Below are positions 42,361 through 43,424 of a stretch of 43,424 bases of DNA, one piece after another. Position 1 is the first letter of the stretch, and every line of letters starts with the position of its first letter. The notes beneath the pieces were generated by a model. That model was not told where the DNA came from and made no database searches. It worked only from the letters and a program-made list of their open reading frames with translations. Position numbers and translations under genes: made by a program. The stretch is from Candidatus Omnitrophota bacterium (GTDB taxonomy: Bacteria > Omnitrophota > Gorgyraeia > Tantalellales > Tantalellaceae): the NCBI GenBank assembly GCA_016783605.1, contig JADHWG010000009.1, positions 1 to 43,424 on the forward strand. Reading direction: 5' to 3'.

Positions 42361-43340
42361 TTTTTAATTTTCTTTGCCGAATTAAGTTCCAAAGCGAAAC
42401 AGGAACCGTTTGTGCCGGTTTTTTCAAGATACAATTTTCCGTTATTTGTTTCAATAATGGATTGCGCGATCGGAAGTCCGAGTCCGGTTCCCGTAATTTT
42501 AGAACTGTAAAACAGATTGAAAATTTGACCCTTGTCGGCCTCGGTTATGCCGGGGCCCGTATCCGATACGCAAACTTTTACGACAGAATTATCTTTTACG
42601 CAAAAACTTTTCACTGTAAGCGTTCCGTTAATGTTCATAACATCTACGGCGTTTAAAATTAAATTGCGTAGCACACTGTAGAGCTGATGAAAATCCATGA
42701 ACACGGATAAAAAGTCTTCGTCCTTAAAAGAAACCTCTACAGCGATATCTTCCGGGATGGCCATATCTTTAAGAACTTCTTCAACGCATTCCTTGATGGA
42801 AATGGTGGTCGCGATATCCGCTTTCACTCTGGAATAACTTAAAATACTTTCAAGAATATTACTGGTGAGTTTTATTTTTTCTTCCAAAACGTTAAGACGC
42901 TTTTCAAACAACTTCTTATCCTTCATGCCTTCATGGCGCAGAAGAAATACGGAATTAGTGATGATGCTTAACGGAGTTCGCAGTTCATGAGCGATCTGAC
43001 CGGCAAGTTTGCCGAGAACGGCAAGTTTGTCTTTTGTCATCATTTGTTCACTTAAAAGCTGTATCTGCCGTGTTTTTAGTTTCACTCTTATATTGAGCGA
43101 CACCACCCATAAAAGCCCCATCATTAAAAGCATTATTCCCATAATGATGCCCATTGCCGCCGCGACGAGTTTCCATGATATGGGCTGCATTGGATGGTTC
43201 TGAGTCGATAACGAAGGAGGGGGGGGGATCTTCACGGAACGACGCGAGTGTGTAACCGCGCCGTAAACCGTTACTGTCGGTGCGACAGCGGCCAGAACGA
43301 AAAGAATAAAAAGGGAGTGTATGAACTTTTTTATATTCAC
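42357..43340 (-). CDS. Membrane-anchored sensor histidine kinase
   Basis: The 327-residue protein has an N-terminal hydrophobic segment (about 6-28), a short proline-rich region (SVKIPPPPSLSTQNHP) and a second membrane helix (about 57-82). HisKA follows with H118 in GQIAHELRTPLSII, then HATPase: N box LRNLILNAVDVM, G1 VSDTGPGI, F box FNLFYSSK and G2 TGTGLGLPIAQSI. The outside portion is only about 30 residues, so it may sense membrane state or a partner rather than a small ligand. It starts at a GTG with AAAGGA upstream. The gene is followed by its receiver with an ATGA overlap. Target unknown. Confidence 0.93.
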   Translation of the reverse strand: MNIKKFIHSLFILFVLAAVAPTVTVYGAVTHSRRSVKIPPPPSLSTQNHPMQPISWKLVAAAMGIIMGIMLLMMGLLWVVSLNIRVKLKTRQIQLLSEQMMTKDKLAVLGKLAGQIAHELRTPLSIITNSVFLLRHEGMKDKKLFEKRLNVLEEKIKLTSNILESILSYSRVKADIATTISIKECVEEVLKDMAIPEDIAVEVSFKDEDFLSVFMDFHQLYSVLRNLILNAVDVMNINGTLTVKSFCVKDNSVVKVCVSDTGPGITEADKGQIFNLFYSSKITGTGLGLPIAQSIIETNNGKLYLEKTGTNGSCFALELNSAKKIKK

Positions 43341-43400
43341 CCGGTGAATCCTTTTGCGTTATGGAACAGCAACCATCCAAAACAACCTCGTCTCGACATC

Positions 43401-43424
43401 ACCTCGTAGGTGCAACCGGTTGCA
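43401..43424. repeat. Family A inverted repeat cut by window end
   Basis: ACCTCGTAGGTGCAACCGGTTGCA ends the window in the middle of the right arm. The same core is found at positions 1-30. Confidence 0.85.

Overview
The window is 43.4 kb of bacterial chromosome carrying 27 protein genes. I saw no rRNA, tRNA, transposase, phage or CRISPR locus. The gene set suggests an anaerobe or fermenter: pyruvate:ferredoxin oxidoreductase, a membrane pyrophosphatase, GTP-dependent PEP carboxykinase, flavin-dependent thymidylate synthase ThyX, a split glycine decarboxylase (GcvPA/GcvPB) and the carboxynorspermidine route to polyamines. A 2,877-residue chimeric protein with a signal-peptide-like N-terminus, and a second exported-looking protein with a possibly related C-terminus, are of a type I associate with Candidatus Omnitrophota (PVC superphylum). 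That placement is inference; no marker gene here settles it.

Layout. 0.2-2.6 kb: carboxynorspermidine synthase and decarboxylase. 2.9-6.1 kb: a ROK sugar kinase, a family-4 glycosyltransferase and a small exported protein. 6.2-8.6 kb: dnaX-recR, with overlapping stop and start. 8.8-9.6 kb: a polytopic membrane protein. 9.9-14.7 kb: nifJ and lipA. 14.9-23.6 kb: the giant gene. It encodes 13 tandem 96-residue repeats, a SNF2-type ATPase, a degenerate sigma-70-like segment and a C-terminal domain. 23.6-29.2 kb: a consensus promoter, a ~200-nt structured leader, then gcvT-gcvH-gcvPA-gcvPB-lplA. 29.3-34.0 kb: a lipoprotein (minus strand), pckG-purC and a Sua5-type tRNA-modification enzyme. 34.3-38.0 kb, minus strand: a glycoside-hydrolase-like exported protein and the 806-residue exported protein. 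38.3-43.3 kb: thyX, then on the minus strand apt, hppA, and a histidine kinase/response regulator pair.

The genes connect around one-carbon and pyruvate metabolism. LipA and LplA can supply the lipoyl group of GcvH; the glycine cleavage system feeds methylene-tetrahydrofolate to ThyX and purine synthesis (PurC); NifJ and PckG sit at the pyruvate/PEP node; HppA can recover energy from pyrophosphate released by biosynthesis. The dihydrolipoyl dehydrogenase (L protein) is not in the window.

The second striking feature is the spacers. Nearly every gap above about 50 bp holds one or more short inverted repeats of at least five families. Several share a CGTAGG foot containing GTAG, the tetranucleotide known at the base of REP hairpins mobilised by REP-associated tyrosine transposases. 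Many copies have outer stem arms that differ from locus to locus yet stay complementary. Both ends of the window lie inside the same repeat family, so it may be a contig broken at repeats.
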